64,000 nt of DNA from Catellatospora citrea (GCF_003610235.1 NZ_RAPR01000001.1:4774001-4838000); one strand, 5' to 3'. Numbered from the stretch's first letter, positions 1-11,289 are shown. A program made the numbers and translations. Notes: generated by a model not told the origin, from the letters alone.

Positions 1-640
1 CGTCGCCGACGACAAGCTGCTCTACACGTACGTGCCGGACCTGATCCGGTACTACCTCGGCGAGGAGCCGCTGCTGTCCAACGTGGAGACCTACCGGCTC
101 GACGACCCGGACGTGCGCACCCACGTGCTGAGCCGACTGGACGAGCTGGTGCTCAAGCCGGTCGACGGCTCCGGCGGCGCGGGCATCGTGATCGGCTCGC
201 AGGCCACCGAGGAGCAGCTGGAGCACGTACGCCAGCGCATCCAGCTCGACCCGCGCGGCTGGATCGCGCAGCGCGAGGTGAAGCTGTCCATGGTGCCGAC
301 GCTGATCGAGGACCGGCTCCGCCCGCGGCATGTGGACCTGCGGCCGTTCGCGGTCAACGACGGCAACCAGGTGCGGGTGCTGCCCGGTGGCCTGACCCGG
401 GTCGCGCTGCCCGAAGGCGCGCTGGTGGTCAACTCCAGTCAGGGCGGCGGCTCGAAGGACACCTGGGTGCTGCCCGAACCGGGCGCCCCGGCCGAGGAAT
501 GGCAGCAGGACCCGTTCCCCGACGAGATCGCGGTGATCCCCTCGCCGCGCCGGCCCGACCCCGGGCCTGGTCAGTCCGGCAACAACCAGCAGCAGCAACA
601 GCAGCAGCAGGCACGAGCCGACGGGAGGGACCGATGCTGA
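1..640 (+). CDS. Circularly permuted ATP-grasp protein, 3' part
   Basis: Frame open from base 2; the gene starts upstream of the window. The visible C-terminal part carries the marks of circularly permuted ATP-grasp type 2 proteins: the lysine and glycine-rich nucleotide loop (VLKPVDGSGGAGI), then RPRHVDLRPFAVN, and the near-invariant SSQGGGSKDTWVL tail. These enzymes are thought to ligate amino acids or peptides. Bases 587-610 encode eight consecutive Gln (CAG/CAA run), an odd low-complexity tail. The stop overlaps the next start (ATG at 634), so it is translationally coupled to the alpha-E gene. Together with alpha-E and transglutaminase this forms a conserved trio proposed by comparative genomics to make or modify a peptide; the product is unknown. 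Confidence 0.9.
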   Translation, partial: VADDKLLYTYVPDLIRYYLGEEPLLSNVETYRLDDPDVRTHVLSRLDELVLKPVDGSGGAGIVIGSQATEEQLEHVRQRIQLDPRGWIAQREVKLSMVPTLIEDRLRPRHVDLRPFAVNDGNQVRVLPGGLTRVALPEGALVVNSSQGGGSKDTWVLPEPGAPAEEWQQDPFPDEIAVIPSPRRPDPGPGQSGNNQQQQQQQQARADGRDRC

Positions 641-1590
641 GCCGGATCGCCGAATCGCTCTACTGGATCGGGCGCTACGTCGAACGCGCCGAGGACACCG
701 CCCGCATCCTCGACGTGCACCTGCACCGGATGCTGCAGGACCCGTGGACCGACGAGGAGCAGGCCTGCCGGTCCCTGCTGGCGGTCATGGGACTGCCCCT
801 CGGCCCCGAGGAGAGCGCCAGCCTGCCGGGCGTCGTGGAACGCCTCGGCCTCGACCTGACCAGCACCAGCTCGGTGCTGGGCGCGCTGGCCGCGGCCCGG
901 GAGAACGCCCGCGGCGCGCGCGAGACGGTCAGCGCCGAGATGTGGGAGTGCCTCAACACCACCTGGCTGGGCCTGGCCGGCTCGCGCCGCCGCATCGAGG
1001 AGGGCGGCGTGCACCAGTTCTTCACCTGGGTACGCGAGCGCTGCTCGGTGCTGGCCGGGCTCGCCGACGCCACCATGAGCCGCGACGAGGGCTGGCTGTT
1101 CCTGGTGCTGGGCCGCAGCGTGGAACGGGTCGACATGACCGCGCGGCTGCTGTCCACGCACACCCGCGCGGGCGGCAGCATCCCGAACTGGCTGACCCTG
1201 CTGCGCTCGTGCGGGGCGTGGGAGACCTACCTGCGCACCTACCGCGGCTCGCTCAGCGACCGGCACGCCGCCGAGTTCCTGCTGCTCGACCGGCTGTTCC
1301 CGCGCTCGATCCTGGCCGCGCTGGTCACCGCCGAGTCCTGCCTGGCCGAGCTGGAGCCGACCGGCGGCACCACCCGCACCGGCCGGGTCGGCGTGGGCAC
1401 AGACGCCCAGCGCATCCTCGGCCGCGCCCGCACCGACCTGGCCTACCGCGCCCCCGAGGAACTGCTCGCCGACCTCGGCCCCGTCCTGTCCGGCCTGGAA
1501 CGCACCTGCTCCCAGGTCAACGACGCGGTCTCGGCCCGCTACTTCCGCCAGACCGCCGCCGTCCACTGGCAGGCCGGAGCGGTGGCATGA
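634..1590 (+). CDS. Alpha-E domain protein
   Basis: 318 residues starting at the ATG that overlaps the ATP-grasp stop by seven bases, with GGGAGG just upstream. The N-terminus MLSRIAESLYWIGRYVERAED is the classic opening of the alpha-E family (DUF403), an all-helical domain with conserved Arg and Glu residues and no established chemistry. It is nearly always encoded between a circularly permuted ATP-grasp enzyme and a transglutaminase-like protein, as here. Role by context: partner in peptide ligation or modification (inference). No signal peptide or membrane span is visible, so it should be cytoplasmic. Confidence 0.92.
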   Translation: MLSRIAESLYWIGRYVERAEDTARILDVHLHRMLQDPWTDEEQACRSLLAVMGLPLGPEESASLPGVVERLGLDLTSTSSVLGALAAARENARGARETVSAEMWECLNTTWLGLAGSRRRIEEGGVHQFFTWVRERCSVLAGLADATMSRDEGWLFLVLGRSVERVDMTARLLSTHTRAGGSIPNWLTLLRSCGAWETYLRTYRGSLSDRHAAEFLLLDRLFPRSILAALVTAESCLAELEPTGGTTRTGRVGVGTDAQRILGRARTDLAYRAPEELLADLGPVLSGLERTCSQVNDAVSARYFRQTAAVHWQAGAVA

Positions 1591-1609
1591 CTCCGCGCCC
1601 CCCTTTGCC

Positions 1610-1670
1610 GCAACTCTTAAAGAGTCGCGGCCTCCAGGACGTGTCGAAGGCGCATGTCTTTCAGAGTTGC
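1610..1670. repeat. 61-bp double palindrome, copy 1
   Basis: Opens with GCAACTCTTAAAGAGTCGC and closes with TCTTTCAGAGTTGC; both halves are near-palindromes and they also pair with each other. Same length and plan as the copies at 4090 and 39383. This copy lies inside the alpha-E/transglutaminase gap, where a strong stem could terminate or attenuate the operon. Right arm is more diverged than in the other copies. Confidence 0.8.
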
Positions 1671-1717
1671 GCCAGGTGGGTGGACCGCCGGGGCGCGGAG
1701 TGCAGGGAGGAGAGGGG

Positions 1718-2578
1718 ATGACGATCTCGGGGCCGGGGTGGCGGTTGCAGATTCGGCATCGGACGGGGTTTCAGTACGGGGGGCCGGTGGCTTCGTCGTA
1801 CAACGAGGCGCGGATGTCGCCCAGCTCGGAGGCGCGGCAGACGGTGCTCGACGACCGGGTCAGCGTGTGGCCCACCGCGCGGACCTACCGCTACCAGGAC
1901 TACTGGGGCACCACGGTGACCTCGTTCGACGTGCAGGTGCCGCACGAGGTGCTGGAGGTGATCGCCGACGCGACCGTGGAGACCTCCGGCCCGGCCACGC
2001 TGCGCACCGACGGCCCGACGTGGGCGGAACTGACCGACCCGGACGACGTCGACCGCTGGCAGGAACTGCTGCTGCCGACCCCGCGCACCGCACTGGACGA
2101 GGAGCTGGGCGCGCTGGCCGCGCAACTGCGGGCCGCGCACCGCCCCGACGAGGCGGCGCTGGCCGTGTTCGACCTGGTCCGGCGAGAGGTGGAGTACACG
2201 CCGGGGGCGACCGGGGTGATGACCGACGCCGTGCACGTGTGGCGGCAGAAGCAGGGCGTCTGCCAGGACATCTCGCACTTGTCCGTGGCGCTGCTCCGCG
2301 CCATGGGCCTGCCCGCGCGGTACGTCTCCGGCTACCTGCACCCGACCCCGAACGCGCCGCTGGGCAAGCCGGTGACCGGGCAGAGCCACGCGTGGGTGGA
2401 ATGGTGGTCGGGGGAGTGGCACGCGTACGACCCGACGAACGGCGTACCGGTCGGGGAGCGGCACGTGGTCGTCGGCCGCGGCCGCGACTACGGCGACGTG
2501 CCCCCGCTCAAGGGCGTCTACGCGGGCCCGTCGAACACGGGCCAGTCCGTCGAGGTCACCCTGACCCGGGTGCGGTGA
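1718..2578 (+). CDS. Transglutaminase-like cysteine peptidase family protein
   Basis: 286 residues from the ATG preceded by GGGAGGAGAGG. An N-terminal bacterial transglutaminase beta-domain (about residues 8-90, opening LQIRHRTGFQYGGPV) precedes the papain-like core. The catalytic Cys is C182 in GVCQDISH, His H224 in SHAWVEWW and Asp D238 in AYDPTNG, so the triad is intact. No signal peptide. Family members are transglutaminases or cysteine proteases; in this trio with ATP-grasp and alpha-E the enzyme is thought to cleave or crosslink the peptide product (inference). An upstream in-frame start at 1667 would run through the palindromic repeat and is unlikely. Confidence 0.92.
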   Translation: MTISGPGWRLQIRHRTGFQYGGPVASSYNEARMSPSSEARQTVLDDRVSVWPTARTYRYQDYWGTTVTSFDVQVPHEVLEVIADATVETSGPATLRTDGPTWAELTDPDDVDRWQELLLPTPRTALDEELGALAAQLRAAHRPDEAALAVFDLVRREVEYTPGATGVMTDAVHVWRQKQGVCQDISHLSVALLRAMGLPARYVSGYLHPTPNAPLGKPVTGQSHAWVEWWSGEWHAYDPTNGVPVGERHVVVGRGRDYGDVPPLKGVYAGPSNTGQSVEVTLTRVR

Positions 2579-4066
<1,488 letters not shown>

Positions 4067-4089
4067 CCCCCCCAAGACCCTCCCGCGTC

Positions 4090-4150
4090 GCAACTCTTAA
4101 AGAGTTGCGGCCTCAGGGAGTTCCCGAGGCCGCGAGTCTTTAAGAGTTGC
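4090..4150. repeat. 61-bp double palindrome, copy 2 (likely bidirectional terminator)
   Basis: Begins GCAACTCTTAAAGAGTTGC, itself a palindrome, and ends with GAGTCTTTAAGAGTTGC; the middle adds GGCCTC/GAGGCC pairing. It sits exactly between the convergent stops of guaB1 (4066) and the carboxylase (4177), so it probably terminates both transcripts. Confidence 0.8.
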
Positions 4151-4176
4151 GCCAGATGGTGCGGCGGGCGGGCGGG

Positions 4177-5937
4177 TTACTTGATCTCGCAGATGGTGGT
4201 GCCGGACTGGACGACCTCGCCGACCGTCGCGGTCAGGCCGGTGATCACGCCTGCCTTGTGGGCGGTGAGGGGCTGCTCCATCTTCATGGCCTCCAGGACC
4301 ACGACGGTGTCGCCCTCGGCCACGGTGTCGCCGTCGGCGACCGCGAGCTTGACGATGGTGCCCTGCATGGGGGCGGCCAGCGCGTCGCCGCCCGCGGCGA
4401 CCTTCGCGCCGCGCTTGCCACCGGCACGCTTGGCGGGACGTCCGGTCGCGGCGGGCGCGGCGACGGCCGTACCCCCGAAGGACGCCGGGAGGGACACCTC
4501 CAGCCGCTTGCCGCCGACCTCGACCACGACGGTCTGCCGCTCGCCGGCCTCGTCGTCGGTGGCGGCCGCGGCGCCGAACGGCGGCACGGTGTTGTGCCAC
4601 TCGGTCTCGATCCACCGCGTGTGCACGGTGAACTCGACGAACGCGGGGTCGCGCACGATGGCGCGGTGGAACGGCAGGGCGGTGGCCATGCCTTCGACGA
4701 TCATCTCGTCCAGGGCGCGGCGGGCCCGCTCCAGGGCCTCGGTGCGGTTCTCGCCGGTGATGATCACCTTGGCCAGCAGTGAGTCGAAGTTGCCGCTGAT
4801 CTCGTTGCCGGTCTCGAAACCGGTGTCCACGCGTACGCCGGGGCCGCCGGGCAGGTGCATCTTGGTGATCACGCCGGGGGCGGGCAGGAAGTTGCGGCCG
4901 GGGTCCTCGCCGTTGATGCGGAACTCGATCGAGTGACCGCGCGGGGCCGGGTCGGCCTGCAGGCGCAGCTTCTCGCCGTTGGCGATGCGGAACTGCTCGC
5001 GGACCAGGTCGATGCCCGAGGTCTCCTCGGTGACCGGGTGCTCGACCTGCAGCCGCGTGTTGACCTCCAGGAACGAGATCGTGCCGTCGACGCCGACGAG
5101 GTATTCGACCGTGCCCGCGCCGTGGTAGCCGGCCTCGCGGCAGATCGCCTTCGCGGAGTCGTGAATGGCCTTGCGCTGCGCGTCGGTCAGGAACGGCGCG
5201 GGGGCCTCCTCGACCAGCTTCTGGTGGCGGCGCTGCAGCGAGCAGTCGCGGGTGCCCACGACGATGACGTTGCCGTGCTGGTCGGCCAGCACCTGTGCCT
5301 CGACGTGGCGGGGCCGGTCGAGGTATCGCTCGACGAAGCACTCGCCCCGGCCGAACGCGGCGACCGCTTCGCGGGTGGCCGAGTCGAACAGCTCGGGGAT
5401 CTCCTCCAGGGTGCGGGCGACCTTGAGGCCGCGGCCGCCGCCGCCGAACGCCGCCTTGATGGCGACGGGCAGGCCGAACTCGCGCGCGAAGGCGACGATC
5501 TCGTCGGCGTGCTTCACCGGGTCGGGTGTGCCGGGCACCAGCGGCGCGCCAGCGCGCTGCGCGATGTGCCGGGCGGTGACCTTGTCGCCGAGGTCGCGGA
5601 TGGCCTGCGGGGTGGGCCCGACCCAGGTCAGGCCGGCCTCGATGACGGCCTCGGCGAATGCGGCGTTCTCGGACAGGAAGCCGTAGCCGGGGTGCACCGC
5701 GTCCGCGCCGGAGCGCTGCGCGACCTCGATCAGCTTGTCGATGCGCAGGTAGGTGTCGGCGCTGGTCTGGCCGCCGAGGGCGTACGCCTCGTCGGCGATG
5801 GTCACGTGCAGCGCGTCGCGGTCCCCGTCGGCGTACACGGCGACGCTGGCCAGGCCCGCGTCGCGGCAGGCACGTGCCACGCGTACGGCGATCTCGCCAC
5901 GGTTCGCGATCAACACTTTGGACAGCATCGTCATCAT
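4177..5937 (-). CDS. Acyl-CoA carboxylase alpha subunit (biotin carboxylase + BCCP)
   Basis: 586 residues. Biotin carboxylase N-domain ([21 protein letters not shown]), ATP-grasp with [11 protein letters not shown], carboxylase C-domain ([17 protein letters not shown]), a linker, then a biotinyl domain with the acceptor K552 in LEAMKMEQ. It carboxylates its own biotin with ATP and bicarbonate; the beta subunit (15762) then moves CO2 to acetyl-, propionyl- or longer acyl-CoA for fatty acid and methyl-branched lipid synthesis. Three ATGs are possible (5937, 5934, 5928); GGGGAGG lies just before the first and spaces best for the second. BirA at 18319 is the expected biotin ligase. Confidence 0.95.
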   Translation of the reverse strand: MMTMLSKVLIANRGEIAVRVARACRDAGLASVAVYADGDRDALHVTIADEAYALGGQTSADTYLRIDKLIEVAQRSGADAVHPGYGFLSENAAFAEAVIEAGLTWVGPTPQAIRDLGDKVTARHIAQRAGAPLVPGTPDPVKHADEIVAFAREFGLPVAIKAAFGGGGRGLKVARTLEEIPELFDSATREAVAAFGRGECFVERYLDRPRHVEAQVLADQHGNVIVVGTRDCSLQRRHQKLVEEAPAPFLTDAQRKAIHDSAKAICREAGYHGAGTVEYLVGVDGTISFLEVNTRLQVEHPVTEETSGIDLVREQFRIANGEKLRLQADPAPRGHSIEFRINGEDPGRNFLPAPGVITKMHLPGGPGVRVDTGFETGNEISGNFDSLLAKVIITGENRTEALERARRALDEMIVEGMATALPFHRAIVRDPAFVEFTVHTRWIETEWHNTVPPFGAAAATDDEAGERQTVVVEVGGKRLEVSLPASFGGTAVAAPAATGRPAKRAGGKRGAKVAAGGDALAAPMQGTIVKLAVADGDTVAEGDTVVVLEAMKMEQPLTAHKAGVITGLTATVGEVVQSGTTICEIK

Positions 5938-6006
5938 CGTCCTCCCCGAACGGGCCTGCGCGGAGTCTATCGGTGGAGTTGATCATTAACGAGCACTCAG
6001 GTGCCA

Positions 6007-6034
6007 TGTGACCTGTGTCATGAACGCTCGTTCA
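6007..6034. promoter_or_regulatory. Candidate operator region between carboxylase and padR
   Basis: TGAACGCTCGTTCA at 6021-6034 is an inverted repeat of six-base arms (GAAC-N4-GTTC core), directly preceded by TGTGACCTGTGTCATG, a CRP-like half-matched site. The position in the divergent 157-base gap fits control of the carboxylase, padR or both. The core suits TetR-type lipid regulators or LexA; I cannot tell which. Confidence 0.45.
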
Positions 6035-6094
6035 GATCATCGCTGGTGGGGGTGGCATACCCCGGCACGCCGTGGCGGACGCACACTGTTCACC

Positions 6095-6709
6095 GTGTCG
6101 ACGACCCGAATGATGATCCTCGGCGTGGTGCGCATGGCGCAGCCGGTACACGGCTACGACGTGCGCCGTGAGTTGCTGAGCTGGCATGCCGACAAGTGGG
6201 CGAACGTGCAGCCCGGCTCGGTGTACCACGCGCTGAAGAAGCTCGCCGAGGAGGGCGCGCTGCGGGAGGTCGGCAGTGAGCAGGTGGGCGGCCGGCCCGC
6301 GCGGACGCGATACGAGATGACGGCCAAGGGTGATGAGCAGTTCCGCGACCTGCTGTCGGCCGCGCTGTGGGAGCAGCGGGAGGTGGAGGACCCGTTCCTG
6401 GCCGGCTTCTCGCTGATGACGGAGCTGCCCCGGGAGGAGGTGGCCGCCGCGCTGCGCCACCGGGCCCGGCAGTTGCGGGCCGACAACGAGGGCGCGGCAG
6501 CCGCCATCGCCTCGGGCTGGGCGGTGCCGGAGAACAAGCCGACCCACGTGCGCTGGATGCTCGAACTGGGCGTCGCCCGCAACGAGGGCGAGATCGCCTG
6601 GTGCGAACGGGTCGCCGAGCGGATCGAGGCGGGGGAGCCCTACCTGTCCGCGGAACTGCAGGAACGCTGGAAGCGCGGCTTCGGGCATGCGGAGCACGCA
6701 ACCGATTAA
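6095..6709 (+). CDS. PadR family transcriptional regulator
   Basis: 204 residues from GTG; VSTTRMMILGVVRMAQPVHGYDVRRELL is the PadR winged-helix opening, followed by GSVYHALKKLAEEGAL and RYEMTAKGDEQF. The C-terminal half (from about residue 95) is the longer dimerisation region of subfamily 1. It is immediately upstream of a two-gene ABC exporter, and PadR proteins commonly repress neighbouring drug-export genes, so it most likely controls 6775-8496 (inference). The start has a CACACT hexamer seven bases upstream rather than a Shine-Dalgarno. Confidence 0.88.
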   Translation: MSTTRMMILGVVRMAQPVHGYDVRRELLSWHADKWANVQPGSVYHALKKLAEEGALREVGSEQVGGRPARTRYEMTAKGDEQFRDLLSAALWEQREVEDPFLAGFSLMTELPREEVAAALRHRARQLRADNEGAAAAIASGWAVPENKPTHVRWMLELGVARNEGEIAWCERVAERIEAGEPYLSAELQERWKRGFGHAEHATD

Positions 6710-6774
6710 TCAAACTTGACTACTGTCGGACCCCGGTCCTACGCTCCAGGTCTCCCCCGACCTTGGAGCTAAAA

Positions 6775-7731
<957 letters not shown>

Positions 7732-7734
7732 GCA

Positions 7735-8496
7735 GTGAAGTTCCTTCGTGACACCTGGCTGGTCTTCCAGCGCCAGATGCAGCTGCTGCTGCGCAACCCG
7801 GTCTGGGTGGCCGTCGGCATCATCCAGCCGCTGTTCTACCTGCTGCTGTTCGCGCCGCTGATGAAGCAGGCGCTCAGCGCGGGTGGTCCGATGACCGACG
7901 AGCAGGCATACCGGATCTTCGTGCCCGGCATGCTGGTCATGGTCGCCCTGTTCAGCGCCTTCTCCGGGTTCGGCATCATCGCCGAGCTGCGGGCCGGGGT
8001 GATCGAGCGCAACCGGGTCACCCCGGTGAGCCGGGTCGCGCTGCTGCTCGGCCGCTCGCTGCGCGACGTGGTGCAGCTGCTGTTCCAGGCCGTGCTGGTG
8101 ACGTTGCTCGCGGTGCCGTTCGGGCTGCGGGTCGCGGTCGGTGACGCGCTGCTGGCATACCTGCTGATCGGCCTGATGACCCTGCTGCTGTCGTCGACCG
8201 GCTACGCGCTGGGCCTGACCCTGCGCAGCGAGGACGCCATGGCGCCGATGCTGAACACGGTCATCCAGCCGATCATGCTGCTGGCCGGCATCTTCCTGCC
8301 GCTCACCTTCGCCCCGCAGTGGCTGAAGAACGTCGCCAACATCAACCCGTTCAAGTGGGCCACCGACGCGGTGCGCGCGCTGTTCGCGGGCAACCCCGGC
8401 GACGACGCGGTGTGGCAGGCGCTGGCCATCCTGACCCCGCTGACCGTGCTCGCCCTGGTGATCTCCTCGCGTACGTTCGCGAAGTCGGTCCGCTGA
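7735..8496 (+). CDS. ABC-2 type permease, DrrB type
   Basis: 253 residues starting at GTG three bases after the ATPase stop. Six hydrophobic segments, with a cytoplasmic N-terminus (MKFLRDTWLVFQRQMQLLLRNPVWV) and the ABC-2 signature region around MLNTVIQPIMLLAGIFLPL near the fifth span. Typical DrrB length. Forms the membrane half of the exporter with the gene before it; both are probably repressed by the PadR protein. Confidence 0.92.
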   Translation: MKFLRDTWLVFQRQMQLLLRNPVWVAVGIIQPLFYLLLFAPLMKQALSAGGPMTDEQAYRIFVPGMLVMVALFSAFSGFGIIAELRAGVIERNRVTPVSRVALLLGRSLRDVVQLLFQAVLVTLLAVPFGLRVAVGDALLAYLLIGLMTLLLSSTGYALGLTLRSEDAMAPMLNTVIQPIMLLAGIFLPLTFAPQWLKNVANINPFKWATDAVRALFAGNPGDDAVWQALAILTPLTVLALVISSRTFAKSVR

Positions 8497-8560
8497 CCCG
8501 GCTCGGCCGACCCGCGGGCCGGCCGAGCCCGACACGGCGTTAGCTCCGTCTCAACCCGAG

Positions 8561-8604
8561 GCCGGGGCACCTGTAAGGAGCGTAGCTTCGTCAGGTGCCC
8601 CGGC
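8561..8604 (+). promoter_or_regulatory. Hairpin holding the MFS ribosome binding site and start codon
   Basis: Perfect 13-base arms, GCCGGGGCACCTG at 8561-8573 and CAGGTGCCCCGGC at 8592-8604, enclose an 18-base loop containing the Shine-Dalgarno AAGGAG. The GTG start (8595) is inside the right arm. Such folding should limit initiation unless opened; a terminator for the preceding ABC operon is the alternative. Confidence 0.65.
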
Positions 8605-9896
8605 TCTCGCGTGACCTCGCCACCTGGTTGATCTACCTGCAGCTGGGACTCTGGGGCTACTTCAACTACGGCTTCGGCCCGATCGTGCCGCTGCTGCGCG
8701 ACGAGCAGGGCACCTCCGCCGCCGTCGCGGGCCTGCACAGCACCGCCATCGCCGTCGGCGCGGTCGCGGGCGGTGCGCTCTACCCCCACCTGTCCCGCCG
8801 GTTCGGCCGCGGCCCCGTGCTCTGGGCCTGCCAGGCCGTCATCGCCGCGGGCGTGCTCGGATTCGTGCTGCTGCCCGCGTACTTCGCGGTCACCATCGGG
8901 CTCACCATGGTGATCGCGACGGCCGGCATCGCCGCGATCGGCGGCATCGTCTCCGCGCTGTCCGAGCGGCACGGACCGGCCGGTCCCGCCGCGATCAGCG
9001 AGGCCAACGCGGTCGCCTGCGCCGCCGGCCTGGTCGCCCCGCTGCTCATCGGCGGGGCCATCCGCGCCGGGTTCGGCTGGCGGGCCGGTCTCGCCCTGCT
9101 GGTCGCCCTGATCGCCCTGGTCGCGACCATCGCCAAGATCAAGGGTGTACGCATTCCGTCCGGCCCCGCCGCCACCGCCACGCCGCCCGCTCCCGCCGCC
9201 GACGGTGACGCGCCCGCGGCCGTCGTGACGGACGGCCTGCCCACCGCGATCGACCCGCAGCCCGCCTCCGCTCCGGCGGGCGGGTCCCCGGCGCGGGGCG
9301 GCCGACCGCCGCTGCCCGCGGCGTACTGGCTGGCCTGGGGCATGATGACGGTCACCGGCGCGGTCGAGGTAGTGCTGTCCATGTGGACCGCCGGAGTGCT
9401 GCGCGACCAGGTCGGACTGTCCGCGGGTGGGGCCACCGCCGTCATGTCGGCCATCGTCGGCGGCATGTTCGCCGGCCGCCTGGCCGGGGCGCGGATCGCG
9501 CTGCGCCTGCCCTCGATCCCGCTCTACCTCGGCGCGCTGGCGCTGAGTCTGGTCGGGTTCACCGTCTTCTGGAGCGCGGGCAGCGCCGCGGTGGCGGTGG
9601 CGGGCCTGATCGTCGTGGGTCTCGGCAACGCCATGCACTACCCGCTGGCGATCTCGCTGGCGGTGGCCGCCGCGCCGGGTCAGGCCGACCGGGCCGCCGG
9701 GGTGGCGTCGTACTCCATGGCGGTCAGCTTCGGCGCGGGCCCACTGCTGCTCGGCCTGGTCGCCGACCAGGTCGGCGCGCACACCGCGTTCCTGTTCATC
9801 CCGGTCCTGATCGCGGGCGCGGCCTTCCTGGCCTGGCGCTTCGCGACCACCACCCGCACCCCGCTCACCCCCGCCCTGGCGACCGAGCTCGCCTGA
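8595..9896 (+). CDS. MFS transporter
   Basis: 433 residues, twelve predicted membrane spans in two six-helix halves joined by a loop (about residues 185-238) rich in Ala, Pro and Gly. Begins VPRLSRDLATWLIYLQLGLWGYFNYGFGPIVPLL. Substrate unknown; the overall plan resembles small-molecule exporters. The nearest start is GTG 8595, which lies in the right arm of a strong hairpin with AAGGAG in its loop, 14 bases away. It follows the ABC operon by 98 bases and converges on the methyltransferase with only 13 bases between stops. Confidence 0.87.
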   Translation: MPRLSRDLATWLIYLQLGLWGYFNYGFGPIVPLLRDEQGTSAAVAGLHSTAIAVGAVAGGALYPHLSRRFGRGPVLWACQAVIAAGVLGFVLLPAYFAVTIGLTMVIATAGIAAIGGIVSALSERHGPAGPAAISEANAVACAAGLVAPLLIGGAIRAGFGWRAGLALLVALIALVATIAKIKGVRIPSGPAATATPPAPAADGDAPAAVVTDGLPTAIDPQPASAPAGGSPARGGRPPLPAAYWLAWGMMTVTGAVEVVLSMWTAGVLRDQVGLSAGGATAVMSAIVGGMFAGRLAGARIALRLPSIPLYLGALALSLVGFTVFWSAGSAAVAVAGLIVVGLGNAMHYPLAISLAVAAAPGQADRAAGVASYSMAVSFGAGPLLLGLVADQVGAHTAFLFIPVLIAGAAFLAWRFATTTRTPLTPALATELA

Positions 9897-9909
9897 AGGC
9901 GGGGCACGG

Positions 9910-10569
9910 TCAGCGTTTGCGGGCCAGGGTCACGCCGTCGGAGAAGGGGAGCATGACGACGTCGACGCGGTCGTCGGCCGCCGCCTTGGCGTTGAAGGCG
10001 ATCAGCGCGGCGGTGGAGGTGTCCTTCGGCTTCTCGTCGAGGACGTGGCCCGACCACAGCACGTTGTCCACGATCAGCATCCCGCCCGCGCGCATCCGCG
10101 GCACCAGGGCGTCCCAATACGCCGCGTAGCCCTCCTTGTCCGCGTCGATGAACGCGAGGTCCAGGTGGGGCTCCTCAGGCAGCGCGGCCAGCCCTTCGGC
10201 GGCTGGGCCGAGCCGCAGCTCGATCCGGTCGGCCAGCCCGGCCCGCTGCCAGTAGCGCTGCGCGATGGCCGTGTACTCCGCCGAGATGTCGAAGCAGACC
10301 AGCCTGCCGCCGTCGGCCAGGCCCCGGCCGATGGCCAGCGAGGACATGCCGGTGAACGTGCCCACCTCGACCGCGTTGCGCGCGTTCACCAGCCGGGTCA
10401 GCATCGTCAGCAGTGCGGCGTACTCCGGCTCGATCTGCATCCGCGACGCGCCGCCGGTCGCCCGCAGCGTCTCCGCGACCAGATCACGTTCCAGGTCGCC
10501 GGGCGGGGTGCCGTGCGCGACGACGTAGTCGTGCAGCTCGTCGGTGACCGTGATGAAGGCGCGGCCCAT
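9910..10569 (-). CDS. O-methyltransferase, caffeoyl-CoA type (class I SAM)
   Basis: 219 residues. SAM site VEVGTFTGMSSLAIGRGL, acidic LVCFDIS, metal/catalytic LAFIDADKEGYAAYWD and IVDNVLWSGHVLD are all in the order seen in cation-dependent O-methyltransferases. Likely methylates a catechol-like hydroxyl; substrate unknown. Start at ATG 10569 with GAGGAGGAAGCA directly upstream. That leader belongs to the GAGCG-AGCGAGGAG repeat seen before xseB and the reductase gene, but here the frame continues into the gene without a stop. Confidence 0.92.
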   Translation of the reverse strand: MGRAFITVTDELHDYVVAHGTPPGDLERDLVAETLRATGGASRMQIEPEYAALLTMLTRLVNARNAVEVGTFTGMSSLAIGRGLADGGRLVCFDISAEYTAIAQRYWQRAGLADRIELRLGPAAEGLAALPEEPHLDLAFIDADKEGYAAYWDALVPRMRAGGMLIVDNVLWSGHVLDEKPKDTSTAALIAFNAKAAADDRVDVVMLPFSDGVTLARKR

Positions 10570-10652
10570 TGCTTCCTCCTCGCTCCGCACGCCGCGGGCC
10601 GGGGCTCGCGGCGGGTTTCGCCCATACGCCGACCCTATGCCAGGCGGACGGG

Positions 10653-11276
10653 TCAGCGCTGCCGCCAGAGTTCCGTGATCGAGATGTCCAGCGTGGCCAG
10701 CAGGCGGCGCAGCAGCGGCAGGGAGAGCCCGACGACGTTGGTGTGGTCGCCCTCGATGCGCTCGACGAACGGGCCGCCCAGCCCGTCGATGGTGAAGGAG
10801 CCGGCGACCCACAGCGGCTCGCCCGTGGCGACGTACGCCTCGATCTCGGCATCGCTCAGGTCGGCGAAGTGGACCACGGTCGAGCCGACCTCCTCGGCGA
10901 CCCGGCCGGTGTGCAGCTCCACCAGGCAGTGGCCGGTGTGCAGCACGCCGCTGCGGCCGCGCATGGCCTGCCAGCGCTTGAGCGCCTCGTCGGCGTCCTC
11001 GGGCTTGCCGAGGATCTGCCCGTCGAAGGCGAGCACCGAGTCGCAGCCGAGCACCAGGGCCCGGTCGGGGGCGGCGGAGCTGTGCCGCAGGCGCTGCTCG
11101 ACGGCGTGCGCCTTCATCCGGGCCAGCACCGCGCTGAGGGCCTCGGCCGTGGTCGCCTCGACGGCGTCCTCGTCGACACCGCTGACGATCACCTCGGCGT
11201 CGATGCCGGCCGAGTCGAGCAGGGTGCGCCGGGCCGGGCTCGCCGAGGCGAGGATGAAGGTCGGTCGAGCTGCCAT
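10653..11276 (-). CDS. maf: Maf-like nucleotide pyrophosphatase
   Basis: 207 residues. The Maf signature ILASASPARR opens the protein, followed by LVLGCDSVLAFDG and KRWQAMRGRSGVLHTGHCLV, then DHTNVVGLSLPLLRRLL. Maf proteins hydrolyse non-canonical or methylated nucleoside triphosphates, or dTTP/UTP, and are linked to division control. ATG 11276 is preferred because TACGCT lies seven bases before it, giving a leaderless start; GTG 11297 is the alternative. Maf genes often lie beside the carboxylase beta and epsilon genes in actinobacteria; here the secretion cassette separates them. Confidence 0.93.
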   Translation of the reverse strand: MAARPTFILASASPARRTLLDSAGIDAEVIVSGVDEDAVEATTAEALSAVLARMKAHAVEQRLRHSSAAPDRALVLGCDSVLAFDGQILGKPEDADEALKRWQAMRGRSGVLHTGHCLVELHTGRVAEEVGSTVVHFADLSDAEIEAYVATGEPLWVAGSFTIDGLGGPFVERIEGDHTNVVGLSLPLLRRLLATLDISITELWRQR

Positions 11277-11289
11277 GCACGGGAGCGTA
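11277..11289 (-). promoter_or_regulatory. Leaderless -10 of maf
   Basis: Reads TACGCT on the minus strand, then seven bases, then the ATG. No Shine-Dalgarno is present between them. Confidence 0.5.

Noticed and set aside
571..1566. Minus-strand frame opposite alpha-E
   Set aside because: Shadow of a well-supported gene with the usual antisense composition.
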